Below are positions 1 through 7,899 of a stretch of 64,000 bases of DNA, in pieces (positions within the stretch are counted from its first letter, which is position 1; each line of letters begins with the position of its first letter). Where the stretch lies: the NCBI RefSeq assembly GCF_042684865.1, contig NZ_JBHUML010000002.1, forward strand, positions 682,001 to 746,000, given 5' to 3'. This DNA is from Salibacterium lacus. Lineage in GTDB: Bacteria > Bacillota > Bacilli > Bacillales > Marinococcaceae. The notes below the pieces were generated by a model. The model was not told the DNA's origin, did no database searches, and worked only from the letters and a program-made list of their open reading frames with translations. Both the position numbers and the translations under genes were made by a program.

Positions 1-57
1 TTCGTGATGCATCCGCTGCTCGACGACCGACAGCGTTTCGGTGTACGTTTTCGCCAA
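1..57 (-). CDS. Phage protein, N-terminal fragment cut by window edge
   Basis: Nineteen codons are visible, beginning MAKTYTETLS. The TTG start lies 8 bases after an AGGAGG site that overlaps the stop codon of the preceding gene, the same layout as its neighbours. The rest lies left of the window and no function can be proposed. Confidence 0.6.
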   Translation of the reverse strand, partial: MAKTYTETLSVVEQRMHHE

Positions 58-58
58 A

Positions 59-253
59 TCAACCGCCTCCTTGTCCGAATACTTGCTGTGCCACATAAAC
101 GAGTGGCGTCCCTACCATTGCGATCATGATGACGGAAGTGATGATGAAGTTTGCGTCAATCTCGTCCGCCGTTTTCGCTTTTTCCGAAATAGCCGTAATA
201 GTCAGAATAGAAAGTCCGACCAGCCACGCTAAAGCGAAGTATCCCAGTATCAT
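59..253 (-). CDS. Small phage membrane protein, two predicted TM helices
   Basis: A 64-residue protein with a hydrophobic helix at about residues 2-20, a short charged loop (EKAKTADEID) and a second helix at about 36-58, ending QGGG. AGGAGG is 8 bases before the ATG, and the ATG directly follows the stop of the upstream gene (TAAATG). Small two-helix proteins of this type are common in phage early regions; holin function is possible but nothing here supports lysis. Function unknown. Confidence 0.7.
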   Translation of the reverse strand: MILGYFALAWLVGLSILTITAISEKAKTADEIDANFIITSVIMIAMVGTPLVYVAQQVFGQGGG

Positions 254-409
254 TTACTCGTCCTCCTCTTCGCGGTACATTGCGATTGCCTCGCCGTAAC
301 CGTCCCAATTATCGACGCCGGCCGCTTCCAAGCACGCCAAAAATTCGCCGTCCTCACGTAACATTTCGTATTCTTCCTCCGTAATAACTACCGTTCCCTT
401 TCCTGCCAT
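254..409 (-). CDS. Small acidic phage protein (51 aa)
   Basis: Short gene between the RuvC-like gene and the small membrane protein. The product starts MAGKGTVVIT and ends with an acidic tail (REEEDE). AGGAGG lies 9 bases before the ATG and overlaps the stop region of the RuvC-like gene; its own stop abuts the next ATG. The tight operon fit and coding-like composition support it. No family recognised. Confidence 0.65.
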   Translation of the reverse strand: MAGKGTVVITEEEYEMLREDGEFLACLEAAGVDNWDGYGEAIAMYREEEDE

Positions 410-410
410 A

Positions 411-914
411 TCAATCGTCCTCCTTTGCGATTAGTCCTTCGTTAATTGCGTAAGCCAGCGCACAAGCCGCAGCGTCACTTTCGTCGTCCACCGCAAAATC
501 GCCGGCGTATCCGGTCAACCTGCGAACGGCCTCCGCCAATTCCGGCTTTTCCGCTTTGCCGTTGCCGGCCACCGCCTTTTTAACGGAACTTTGCGAAATG
601 GCCGACGTGGTGAACGCGAGGCCGAATTTGTTGAGCGCCCGGTCGCACGCGCCCCATGCGCTGTACACCGGATGGCTCTGCTTGCTCGTGCGGCCAACGA
701 AATCCTCGCGCACAATGGCGTCGAAGCCGCCCGCCGCGTGCGCCGCAACGAAGCTCACCGCCCAGGCGTCGATAATTTCGGCGCGAAGGCCGTGCGGCTG
801 CTTGGCGTTGGTGACGCAGTGGCTTAACGCGAGGATGCGGGGCTTACCCGCCTTGACTTCGACGAGCGCCGCGCCGGGCCGACCCATCGACGTGTCGAAA
901 CTTAATATTCGCAA
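411..914 (-). CDS. RuvC-like Holliday junction resolvase
   Basis: This 167-residue protein fits the RNase H-like RuvC fold of phage resolvases. Candidate catalytic acids are D7 (ILSFDTS), E70 (IVREDF), and D144/D147 near the C-terminus (DDESDAAA, the usual DxxDA motif). VKKAVAGNGKAEK at 111-123 matches the Lys-rich loop of RuvC. It would cut branched intermediates made during phage replication or recombination. The start is TTG, 8 bases after AGGAGG. It follows the clamp and nuclease genes in the same operon, consistent with DNA processing before packaging. Family assignment is firm; substrate is inferred. Confidence 0.82.
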   Translation of the reverse strand: MRILSFDTSMGRPGAALVEVKAGKPRILALSHCVTNAKQPHGLRAEIIDAWAVSFVAAHAAGGFDAIVREDFVGRTSKQSHPVYSAWGACDRALNKFGLAFTTSAISQSSVKKAVAGNGKAEKPELAEAVRRLTGYAGDFAVDDESDAAACALAYAINEGLIAKEDD

Positions 915-928
915 GTCAATCGCCTCCT

Positions 929-1090
929 TTACGCGTCAACGGCAATCGCAATCATTCCACCAATAAACCCGCATATTATTCCGGTTAGCATCGCTAATAA
1001 CGGTGTTACGTCTATTCCGGCGTAAAACATCGTAAATATCGCAACGACGTCGAGTATAATCATTACCGGTATCCCGATTAGCAGTCCCAT
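929..1090 (-). CDS. Small phage membrane protein (53 aa)
   Basis: The product is almost entirely hydrophobic: one helix at about residues 2-22 and a second, glycine-rich helix at about 29-50 (LTGIICGFIGGMIAIAV). A strong GGAGGAGG site precedes the ATG, which sits just after the stop of the upstream gene. It has the same two-helix layout as the 59-253 product but no evident sequence identity. Function unknown. Confidence 0.65.
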   Translation of the reverse strand: MGLLIGIPVMIILDVVAIFTMFYAGIDVTPLLAMLTGIICGFIGGMIAIAVDA

Positions 1091-1091
1091 A

Positions 1092-1280
1092 TTAGTCGCC
1101 TCCTCCCCGTACTTTATCGCTAACTGTCACGTACTTTCCGTCAAATCTGGCGTAGTCCGTGCGGCGTTTCGGCGGCGGGCCGTTGTATTGCGGCTCGAAT
1201 GGCGTGCGGGCTTTTCGCGCTTCCGCCCTCCGCTGCTTGCGCGGTGCTAGGCCGGCAAATGGCGATGTCTTTTTCGGCAT
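1092..1280 (-). CDS. Small basic phage protein
   Basis: A 62-residue, strongly basic product starting MPKKTSPFAGLAPRKQRR, suggesting nucleic-acid binding. The ATG at 1280 is chosen over an in-frame one 14 codons upstream because AGGAGG lies about 9 bases before it and the upstream gene ends here. Its stop overlaps the ribosome site of the next gene. No family recognised. Confidence 0.65.
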   Translation of the reverse strand: MPKKTSPFAGLAPRKQRRAEARKARTPFEPQYNGPPPKRRTDYARFDGKYVTVSDKVRGGGD

Positions 1281-1281
1281 A

Positions 1282-1437
1282 TTATTCGTCCTCCTTCGGA
1301 TGCTTCTCGTAATCAATCGCATGGACTTCGGCGTATTCCGCGAAAATGTAGTCGGTCACCTTGTCGGTCAGTTCCGCCATGTCGACGTTGTCGGCGTGCT
1401 TGACGGTTAGCGTTAGTTGCGTGAGCTTGTCGGCCAT
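1282..1437 (-). CDS. Small phage protein (51 aa)
   Basis: Short acidic product beginning MADKLTQLTLTVKHADNVD, predicted alpha/beta. The ATG follows the stop of the clamp gene directly (TAAATG), with GAGGAGG upstream. Its stop overlaps the ribosome binding site of the next gene. Supported by operon geometry and codon content only; function unknown. Confidence 0.6.
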   Translation of the reverse strand: MADKLTQLTLTVKHADNVDMAELTDKVTDYIFAEYAEVHAIDYEKHPKEDE

Positions 1438-2097
1438 TTACTCCGCCTCCTCATCTCCGTTTTTGGACGGGGAAATTACGATCGCTACATTTTCGCCTTT
1501 AATCACAAATGGCGATAAATTACCGTGCGATCGAAATGTCACCGCCGGTATTCCCGCGTCCTTAAATACATCGAAGGATTGCGCTAGATATTCGGCGTTA
1601 ACGTAAATATTGAAATCCTCATCCAAACTTTTATTTGTTTTGCCGATGAATAATTTCGCTTCAATGCCGCAGGATTTCTCCGTCGCCACATAAACGTTAT
1701 TCTCGTGTGAAAATATCCGCGCTAATGCTTTCGATTTCGGCGTGAATTTTTCCGATAAATGAGGCGGAGCAGTTGCGGCTTGCTGAATTATCTTCACAGC
1801 CTTCGCAACGCCCTTAACTTCCTTTATTTCGACCATCCCTTGCGCTGACTGCTCACCAGGAATAATCCGTGTGACATCCGGATATTTCCCGTCAACAAGG
1901 TCGCCTGTTTTCGGATTCTCCGCCTTCTCGCCGCCCTCGTATACGTTTTCGGCGATGTATAACCGATGGCTGTCCGTTACGGCGACGTAACCTTCTTCGG
2001 AATGATAGGCCGCCTGTAATATCGGACGCGTGTTTCCGGCTGATTTCGTAACCTTTTCGGCATGTTTCATGAAATTTGCGTAGGATATTCCGCTCAC
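1438..2097 (-). CDS. Phage sliding clamp (DnaN-like)
   Basis: A 219-residue protein resembling part of the bacterial beta clamp: RPILQAAYHSEEGYVAVTDSHRLYIA (from about residue 24, split here as RPILQAAY then VAVTDSHRLYI) matches the DnaN signature around 'ATDSHRL', and the C-terminal VTFRSHGNLSPFVIKG matches the last clamp strand ('PFLI'). A clamp tethers the polymerase to DNA. It is shorter than DnaN (about 370 residues), implying two clamp domains or a more divergent multimer. GTG start, 8 bases after AGGAGG. It shares the operon with a family A polymerase, which makes a dedicated processivity factor plausible. Confidence 0.65.
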   Translation of the reverse strand: MSGISYANFMKHAEKVTKSAGNTRPILQAAYHSEEGYVAVTDSHRLYIAENVYEGGEKAENPKTGDLVDGKYPDVTRIIPGEQSAQGMVEIKEVKGVAKAVKIIQQAATAPPHLSEKFTPKSKALARIFSHENNVYVATEKSCGIEAKLFIGKTNKSLDEDFNIYVNAEYLAQSFDVFKDAGIPAVTFRSHGNLSPFVIKGENVAIVISPSKNGDEEAE

Positions 2098-3129
2098 CTA
2101 GTCCGCCTCCTTCCGGATTTCCTCGATCTCCGCCAGCGCGTCGGTGTAATTCCGCTTCTTAAACTCCGGCAGGCCGCTTCGCTTCACCTTCGCCACTTTT
2201 TCGCGAATGTCGGCCAGTTCGTCCTCCGACAGCGACGTCACACACGCCGTCTTGAAGTTGTTGAACGTGAAATTTTCGAGCGACAACGGCGGGGGCGTTT
2301 TCGATTGCACCGCATCGAGTATTTCCGCAAACTGGTCGAACACCCTTTCGCGGTCGGCGTCCGTGAAGTAAACGCCGAAGGCGCGAATGTCCGGTGTTGC
2401 TTCGTACTCTTCCGGCTCGTACGACCATTTCTTCTTCGCCGCGTTGACGTAGAGGATGACGTAGTAATCAACGTTGTACATCCGGCTGTATACGGCACAT
2501 TGCGCGACGTGCTTGGCTTCCGGCTCGCGCATCGAGTGTAGCGACGTTTTCGCGGCTGTCGTTTGTTTCGACTTGACTTCGAGGCCCACGCGCAACACTT
2601 CGCCTGTTTCCGGGTCAACGTACGTCATAATGCCGTCGCATGTGCCGAAGAGGTAAAACGAGTGGCCGCCGTGCGTCACCGGCGTATTCACCTTCGCAAA
2701 ATCCTCGAACATCGGTTCACCGCGCTCGGTCCGCTCGAACCGGAAGGTAGCGTCGGGCATATTCCGTTCCATCGCGAGAATATCCCGCTGGATGACGGAG
2801 CCGATCGCTGTGCCTATCGCCGTCCAGCGGCCTTGATGTGGCTGCTTCGGTTGGGCGTCCTTTTTTGCGCGCAACTGCTTGAAATACTGCGCTCGCGGGC
2901 AGTCGGTGGCGCTCGACGGCGAGAAGTACGGGCGCTTCGGAAAAACGTTCGGGGCTTCCGCATACCATTGCGCTAGTTGCCGGTCGAGGTCGTTGTCGAA
3001 CGTTTCCGGCCGCGAATACCAGGCGTCGAGTTGCCCGGCAAAGTCGTCGGCTATCGCCTGCGCCTTATCGTGCGGGGCGGCTTCGGATATTTCGTTGCGT
3101 AGCGATTGTGCGGCGGTAGTATTTGCGAT
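2098..3129 (-). CDS. Cas4/RecB-like PD-(D/E)XK exonuclease, probable ATC start
   Basis: From the upstream ribosome site the open frame is 343 codons. It shows CPRAQYFK near residue 80 (typical of RecB-family nucleases), GTCDGIM (D about 165), the EVK core (E about 184, K about 186) and a QxxxY motif (QCAVY, about 210-214). Such nucleases degrade or trim DNA ends in phage recombination. No ATG, GTG or TTG occurs before a TTG at 2874, which would delete the N-terminal third including the Cys motif. AGGAGG lies 9 bases before an in-frame ATC at 3129, and the upstream stop overlaps that site, so ATC initiation is my preferred reading. No CRISPR array is nearby; a phage recombination role is more likely. 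Confidence 0.75.
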   Translation of the reverse strand: MANTTAAQSLRNEISEAAPHDKAQAIADDFAGQLDAWYSRPETFDNDLDRQLAQWYAEAPNVFPKRPYFSPSSATDCPRAQYFKQLRAKKDAQPKQPHQGRWTAIGTAIGSVIQRDILAMERNMPDATFRFERTERGEPMFEDFAKVNTPVTHGGHSFYLFGTCDGIMTYVDPETGEVLRVGLEVKSKQTTAAKTSLHSMREPEAKHVAQCAVYSRMYNVDYYVILYVNAAKKKWSYEPEEYEATPDIRAFGVYFTDADRERVFDQFAEILDAVQSKTPPPLSLENFTFNNFKTACVTSLSEDELADIREKVAKVKRSGLPEFKKRNYTDALAEIEEIRKEAD

Positions 3130-3143
3130 AGATGATCGCCTCC

Positions 3144-3554
3144 TTATTTACGTTTACCTTTCGGATTTCCTTCGGACGGTTCCGGCTTTTCCGTTGTATA
3201 GACGGTCGTTTCGATTTTCTTCGGATAAACTCGCTCGATGTTCGGCTCCATAAAATCGCCGCCGTCTTGCATTTCGGTTGCCGGCACTTCATCCGATACA
3301 CTTACGTAAACAAACTCCCCCTCGAAATAATGCCGGAATACGCGAGTCCGGAAATTCGACCAACGGCCGCCTTCCTCGAACGATTCGTCAACTTCGTTGC
3401 CTTCCTCCAATAGCTCGACTTTTTCAGAATCCGGCATTTCTGCGATTTCTCTTTCAAAATCATCGCGTGTCTTGTCGAAAAGGCCGTCCATATCATATTT
3501 TGCGGAGTTTACGACATGCAACTTGAATACGAGACTTGCGATAGTTTCGTCCAT
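3144..3554 (-). CDS. Hypothetical phage protein (136 aa)
   Basis: Acidic N-terminal half and a basic, proline-containing tail ending GNPKGKRK. The central segment (RTRVFRHYFEGEFVYVSVSD) looks like beta structure. The ATG is preceded by AGAGGGG at about 9 bases. It sits between the nuclease gene and a small basic protein in the replication operon. No family recognised. Confidence 0.6.
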   Translation of the reverse strand: MDETIASLVFKLHVVNSAKYDMDGLFDKTRDDFEREIAEMPDSEKVELLEEGNEVDESFEEGGRWSNFRTRVFRHYFEGEFVYVSVSDEVPATEMQDGGDFMEPNIERVYPKKIETTVYTTEKPEPSEGNPKGKRK

Positions 3555-3558
3555 CCGA

Positions 3559-3765
3559 TCACGCCCCTCTCCGATTCATTTTCCGGCTGGCCTGCGCCTG
3601 CTTCCGTTTCCCCTTCGCCTGTTGCGCGTCGGATTTCGTCCATTCGCGCCGTAGTTCGCCTGTGCCGCCGCGAGCAATCGCAATGTCGCGGACAGCCGCC
3701 GACTGTGTGGCGCTGCGTAGGGCTTTGCGTTGGGATTCCGTCTGTTGCGGGATATTGGCGTTCAT
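3559..3765 (-). CDS. Small basic phage protein (68 aa)
   Basis: Arg/Lys/Gln/Ala-rich protein (about one quarter Arg or Lys) with a C-terminal helical stretch rich in Lys and Gln. It may bind nucleic acid or an acidic partner, but composition is the only evidence. AGGAG precedes the ATG, just after the stop of the DHH gene. Function unknown. Confidence 0.6.
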   Translation of the reverse strand: MNANIPQQTESQRKALRSATQSAAVRDIAIARGGTGELRREWTKSDAQQAKGKRKQAQASRKMNRRGA

Positions 3766-3777
3766 GTAATCACGCTC

Positions 3778-4656
3778 CTATTCGAATAGTTGATCGATAA
3801 GTTTTGCGCCATCGACCGGCGCGCCTGCGGCTTTTGCGTGACCTCCTCCGCCGAAGGACTTCGCAATCTCGCCGAGGTTAACGTCGTCCTTGGCCGTGCG
3901 GAAGCTGACCGATCGCGCCGGATTAATCATCGCAATTAAGTCGAGGTCAGGCCGTTCCGTTGCGAGCGCGTGGCCGAGTTCCGACTGGTGCTGCTCCGCG
4001 AAAACGACGCCTGCCGGCAGGCCGGCGATTTCCTTTACGGTAATTTGATCGCGCTTACTGTCGATATACCTTGCGATGGCTGCCTCGTTTACCTCGAGCA
4101 ACATTTCGTCAGCCGCCGAAAAGTACGGAAGAGGGTCGACCATAAATCGGCTAATGAATTTGTCGCGGCCGATAAGATAGAAGAGATCGTTCAGCCTTTT
4201 CGGGTGATCGTCGTCATACCGCGTTTTCCATTCCCACGTATCGTAACACCGTACGGTTTCCGCGAAAGCCCTTAGCGATTCGTCATCATCGGTCAGTATC
4301 GATAGATGCTCGAATAACATGCTTGTTCCGCTCGTTTTTCCGGTGCTGTCTTCGGACTTAACGTACGCCCATCCGTACTTGTTCAGCCATTCCGCCGTTG
4401 CGTGGTGATCGATTAGTTGGACGTTATTTTCGTAATTATCTTCGATTTCTTTTGCGACATGCTCATCGACTGAAATATCCGTGATGAAAATGTCGTCGTA
4501 ATCGGCCAGGCCTCCGTTTGCCACAAATTCCGAAACTACGCTGTCTATTTCGTTATAGTCGCAAAATGTAGCGTCGACACTATCGAACAACCTCATCGCT
4601 ACAACAGCGCAGCCTATTCCGTCTAAATCCGTATGCGTAAATAATTTTACCGCCAA
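3778..4656 (-). CDS. DHH/DHHA1 family phosphoesterase
   Basis: The N-terminal DHH domain has HTDLDGIG (H8, D10, D12), D60 in FITDIS and DHH at 83-85; the C-terminal DHHA1 motif is GGGGHAKAAG at about 270. These residues bind two Mn ions in NrnA-like nanoRNases, RecJ and cyclic-dinucleotide phosphodiesterases. At 292 residues it has the compact NrnA/YtqI size and lacks the extra RecJ domains. Possible roles are clearing short oligonucleotides or removing cyclic-nucleotide defence signals; the sequence cannot decide. TTG start, 9 bases after AAGGAG. It lies just downstream of the polymerase gene. Confidence 0.85.
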   Translation of the reverse strand: MAVKLFTHTDLDGIGCAVVAMRLFDSVDATFCDYNEIDSVVSEFVANGGLADYDDIFITDISVDEHVAKEIEDNYENNVQLIDHHATAEWLNKYGWAYVKSEDSTGKTSGTSMLFEHLSILTDDDESLRAFAETVRCYDTWEWKTRYDDDHPKRLNDLFYLIGRDKFISRFMVDPLPYFSAADEMLLEVNEAAIARYIDSKRDQITVKEIAGLPAGVVFAEQHQSELGHALATERPDLDLIAMINPARSVSFRTAKDDVNLGEIAKSFGGGGHAKAAGAPVDGAKLIDQLFE

Positions 4657-4660
4657 GTAA

Positions 4661-7471
4661 TCACGCTCCTTCTGCGTTTGGTTCGGTCGTTTGCGAAAAC
4701 CATTCGTCCGGGTCGTACTCCTCCATCCAGCGATTTTCGATCACGGTGTCCGATTTCAGCGGCACTTCGAGTGACACCGTATTCGTCATGATGTCGTCGT
4801 AGAGGGCGACAGTTTCTGGCGTGACGTCGGCCAGCGGCGCGCTGCTTTTCTGTTCGTCGTGCAAGGTCAGGTTAAATTCCCATCCGCGCCCTAGCGTCAA
4901 TTCGTAATAACTCCGGATCATGCAGAGTTGCAGAATGTTCGCGCCCGACCCTTGTATGCGGTGGTTGAACGCCGCCCGCTCGTCCCGGCCGGTCTTGCGA
5001 ATCATGTCCCAAAATTCCGTCCGGTCGTTCGACGACAGCTTATACGACTTGCTCGCGAGTTTCGGATCGCTTTTGTCGCGAATACCGCATTTCCGCATTA
5101 GCGTGCATAGCCGCTGCCAGTTGCGCCGGTACTCCGGAAACCTTCGCTTCTGCCCGTAAATCGTCGCTGTCCAGCCGTGCTTCCGCAGGTGGTCGAAGGC
5201 AGCCGACACCATTTTCGCAAAGCCCGGCAGGATTTCGTCGAACTTCCGGTAAGCCGCTTTCGCCGCCTCTTCGGTAATACCGCGGGCAACCGCCGTTTTG
5301 ACGAACTGCCCTTCGGCTTGGCCGTATCCTTTCGCGAGGAACATATCCTTCGTCAGCTTTCGGTAAGGAATCGAGACTAGCCCGTCCTTGTACGCCTTTT
5401 CCTCGCAAAGTTCCTTTTCGACGTCGAACATCATCGACGCAAATTCGATGTACGGGTCGAGGCCTTGCCGGTACATGTCCGCGAAAATGTGGTCGTTAAA
5501 TTCGACCACCATAATGTGCGCCTGAATGCGCGGCTCTATCGAGGATAGATCGGAACCGACGAATATCCAGCCTTGACGCGGCATGAACGTTTTCCGGACG
5601 CGTAGGCCGTCTTCGTAGCGCGCCGGGATATTCTGTAAATTCGTCCCCTTCTTCACTTTCCGGTCGCAGTCCGCTAACTCTCGCATAATATCGAGAAAGT
5701 TATCGTCCGTTACGTTGTCCGGCGCCAGTTCGACCGGCTTGCCGTTGTATCCGAGGGACGCATACCGGCCGGTGGATATCGTTTTGAGCGCGGTGTGTAT
5801 TCGGCCGGTCTGTTCGAGCGACTTCGGTATTTTTTCGACGAACGTGCCGATCAGCGTTTCGTATTTCGATACGCTCTCCAGCGGCTTGAGCGACTCTTCC
5901 TCCTCGAAGTACCGTTCGAGCACCTCTTTCGCGGTGGACCGGCGTTTCGATTTGTCCTTTACGATGTCTTTCGTGCGATCCTTGATGCCGAGAACGTCGT
6001 AAATGAGGTACGCAAGGTGATCGCCTGACGACAGGTTAAACTCGTGAATGTAATCCGGCGCGTTCTGCGGAATAGCTTCCGGCAAAGGATTCGACTCGTA
6101 CCGCTGCACGCGTTCCTGCAACTGCGCGTACTTTTTCGTTTTCGGATTTGCCGCTTTTAACTCCTCCCGGCATTTCGCGAGCATTTCGTCCCGTTTCGCA
6201 ATTCGTTCCTTTTGCTTCGCCATCCAGTCGCGAATCTTTTCGCCCTTTAGCTGCCGGCTCATCTCGTAAAGGAAGTCGTCGTCGATGCCGTACGTTTCGT
6301 ACAACTTTCGGCGTTCCTCTTCGAGCTTCGCCTGGTATTCTTCGCGAAGGGCGTTCATTTCCGAAAGGTTTACCTCGAAGCCTGTCCGGGCGATTTCCGT
6401 ATTAACTTCCGGAAGATACTGCCGGATTTCGAAATACGTGGTCGCCAGTCCGTCTTTTGCGATAAGCATGTCGATCTGCCATTTCGTAAGCAGCCAGCCT
6501 TTGTGTACGTCCTTTATCGCGTAAATGCCGGCCGGCTCGATCGGAAACAGCATCGGCGTTGTGTTGCCGAACAAATCTTCGAAGGTCCAGTCGTCCATTG
6601 CCGCCGCTTCTTCGCTGATATGGCGCTTATATTTCGTAAATAACGGCTTTAACCCGTACGAATCTTCGTGATCGTTCAATATCTGCATGGCGTCTTGCGA
6701 GTTGAACCGAACGCCTGCCGGTTGCAGCCCGTCATTGCGCAAAATACTGATGTCGTATTCCGCGTTGTGAAACGATTTAATGTGCGCGGCATCTTCCGTG
6801 AAAGCGCGGATTGCTTCCAGCGCCTTCGATCGCGTACACTGCGCTTCGCCGGTCAAGTGGCCGTACGCAACGTAATAGCCTTCGTTCAGCAACGGCAGCC
6901 AAAACGAATAGCCGCCGGACAGGTCGATCATCGTGTCGACACCGGACGTTTCCGTATCCCAAACGGTAAGAGATTGCGCAAAAGGAATGTCGATGCCCCG
7001 GCCGGCGAGCTTTTTGCGGATGCCCGTTTCGTTGAAGTACCGCAATACTTTCCGGAACCAGTCGTCGGCCTGCTGTAGCGAAAGCTCCTCGTCCAATCGA
7101 CGCATCATGACCGGCAGGTCGGCGTCGGTCGTAATAATGTGGTAGTTGGCCGGCTTGCTTTCGGCCAGTTCGGCGATTCGCTGCTCGCGCTCGGCTTCGT
7201 GGCGCTTTTGCGTAATTTCGCGGCCCATCGCAAAGACTTCGCCTTTCGTCCACTTGCCGGTTTCCTTGCGGCCGATTTCACCGTTGAAAAAGGCGGACTT
7301 TGCGGCGGCAACGAGGCCGCGCTCTTTGTCGGACAGCTTCATCGCCTCGATGCGCTCGAACGCCTGCTCCGCCGTTTCCTGCTGCTTCGCCGCCTTGCGC
7401 CGCTGTGCCGCCTGACTGCCGCCGCCCGCGCCGCCGCTATTGTCGCCCGCCGGACTCTGCAATTTCCGCAT
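4661..7471 (-). CDS. Phage family A DNA polymerase with 3'-5' exonuclease
   Basis: This protein of about 936 residues has an N-terminal charged extension of about 110 residues, a DEDD exonuclease (WDTETSG with D174/E176 counting from the first ATG; FHNAEYDISIL as Exo II) and a complete PolA palm and fingers. Motif A is FVGSDLSSIEPR, motif B lies in the RKLTKDMFLAKGYGQAEG region, and motif C is LTLHDEQ (about 873-875). No 5' nuclease domain is present. It replicates phage DNA. Two ATGs exist at 7477 and 7471; AGGAGG is 3 bases from the first and 9 from the second, so I choose 7471. In motif A, IEPR replaces the usual IELR. Confidence 0.92.
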   Translation of the reverse strand: MRKLQSPAGDNSGGAGGGSQAAQRRKAAKQQETAEQAFERIEAMKLSDKERGLVAAAKSAFFNGEIGRKETGKWTKGEVFAMGREITQKRHEAEREQRIAELAESKPANYHIITTDADLPVMMRRLDEELSLQQADDWFRKVLRYFNETGIRKKLAGRGIDIPFAQSLTVWDTETSGVDTMIDLSGGYSFWLPLLNEGYYVAYGHLTGEAQCTRSKALEAIRAFTEDAAHIKSFHNAEYDISILRNDGLQPAGVRFNSQDAMQILNDHEDSYGLKPLFTKYKRHISEEAAAMDDWTFEDLFGNTTPMLFPIEPAGIYAIKDVHKGWLLTKWQIDMLIAKDGLATTYFEIRQYLPEVNTEIARTGFEVNLSEMNALREEYQAKLEEERRKLYETYGIDDDFLYEMSRQLKGEKIRDWMAKQKERIAKRDEMLAKCREELKAANPKTKKYAQLQERVQRYESNPLPEAIPQNAPDYIHEFNLSSGDHLAYLIYDVLGIKDRTKDIVKDKSKRRSTAKEVLERYFEEEESLKPLESVSKYETLIGTFVEKIPKSLEQTGRIHTALKTISTGRYASLGYNGKPVELAPDNVTDDNFLDIMRELADCDRKVKKGTNLQNIPARYEDGLRVRKTFMPRQGWIFVGSDLSSIEPRIQAHIMVVEFNDHIFADMYRQGLDPYIEFASMMFDVEKELCEEKAYKDGLVSIPYRKLTKDMFLAKGYGQAEGQFVKTAVARGITEEAAKAAYRKFDEILPGFAKMVSAAFDHLRKHGWTATIYGQKRRFPEYRRNWQRLCTLMRKCGIRDKSDPKLASKSYKLSSNDRTEFWDMIRKTGRDERAAFNHRIQGSGANILQLCMIRSYYELTLGRGWEFNLTLHDEQKSSAPLADVTPETVALYDDIMTNTVSLEVPLKSDTVIENRWMEEYDPDEWFSQTTEPNAEGA

Positions 7472-7504
7472 AGGCATCGCCCTCCTTTCTGCGGCATTTT
7501 CGCG

Positions 7505-7897
7505 CTAATGCGTCAGGACTTCGCCCGGCGATTTCGGCATTTCCATCGCCACCCACCGCGTTTTTGCGTTCATTTCCACGGAAGAATACTCGTAAATGCC
7601 GGTTGTTTCCGTAAGGTATATCGTGTCGCCGAGGACGCCGATCATTAAGTCGCAATCCTCCGGCTGATACGGCTCCCCGTTCCCCTTTACCGCGGGAATA
7701 ACGAAGGAGCCGCCGCGGTCGTTTCGTACTTTCATCGTCTTAATCTGTGCTGTCAGCCGGTTGCCTAACGGATCGAACAGCACGCGGTCATACGTTTCAT
7801 CGACGACTGGTTTCGCTACCTGCCATCTGTTCGCGAGTAATATTCGGTCGACCGTTAGTTCGCTGACCTCCCCCGTAATCGCGCTCTTGTGCGCCAT
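7505..7897 (-). CDS. PD-(D/E)XK endonuclease-like protein
   Basis: A 130-residue protein with the compact PD-(D/E)XK pattern: E10 (TGEVSE), D37 (ETYDRVLFD) and the Q51-I-K53 core (TAQIKTMKV). The spacing resembles small resolvase-like and intron-associated PD-(D/E)XK endonucleases. It would cut branched or double-stranded DNA; substrate unknown. It lies between the polymerase and SH3-repeat genes. The ATG is 9 bases after GGGAG. It is the third nuclease in this operon, with the RuvC-like and Cas4-like proteins. Confidence 0.65.
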   Translation of the reverse strand: MAHKSAITGEVSELTVDRILLANRWQVAKPVVDETYDRVLFDPLGNRLTAQIKTMKVRNDRGGSFVIPAVKGNGEPYQPEDCDLMIGVLGDTIYLTETTGIYEYSSVEMNAKTRWVAMEMPKSPGEVLTH

Positions 7898-7899
7898 AC

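Noticed and set aside
2098..3129. CRISPR-Cas involvement because of a Cas4-like nuclease
   Set aside because: No repeats with regular spacers and no cas1, cas2 or effector genes are in the window; a replication/recombination operon surrounds it, fitting phage Cas4/RecB-like exonucleases.
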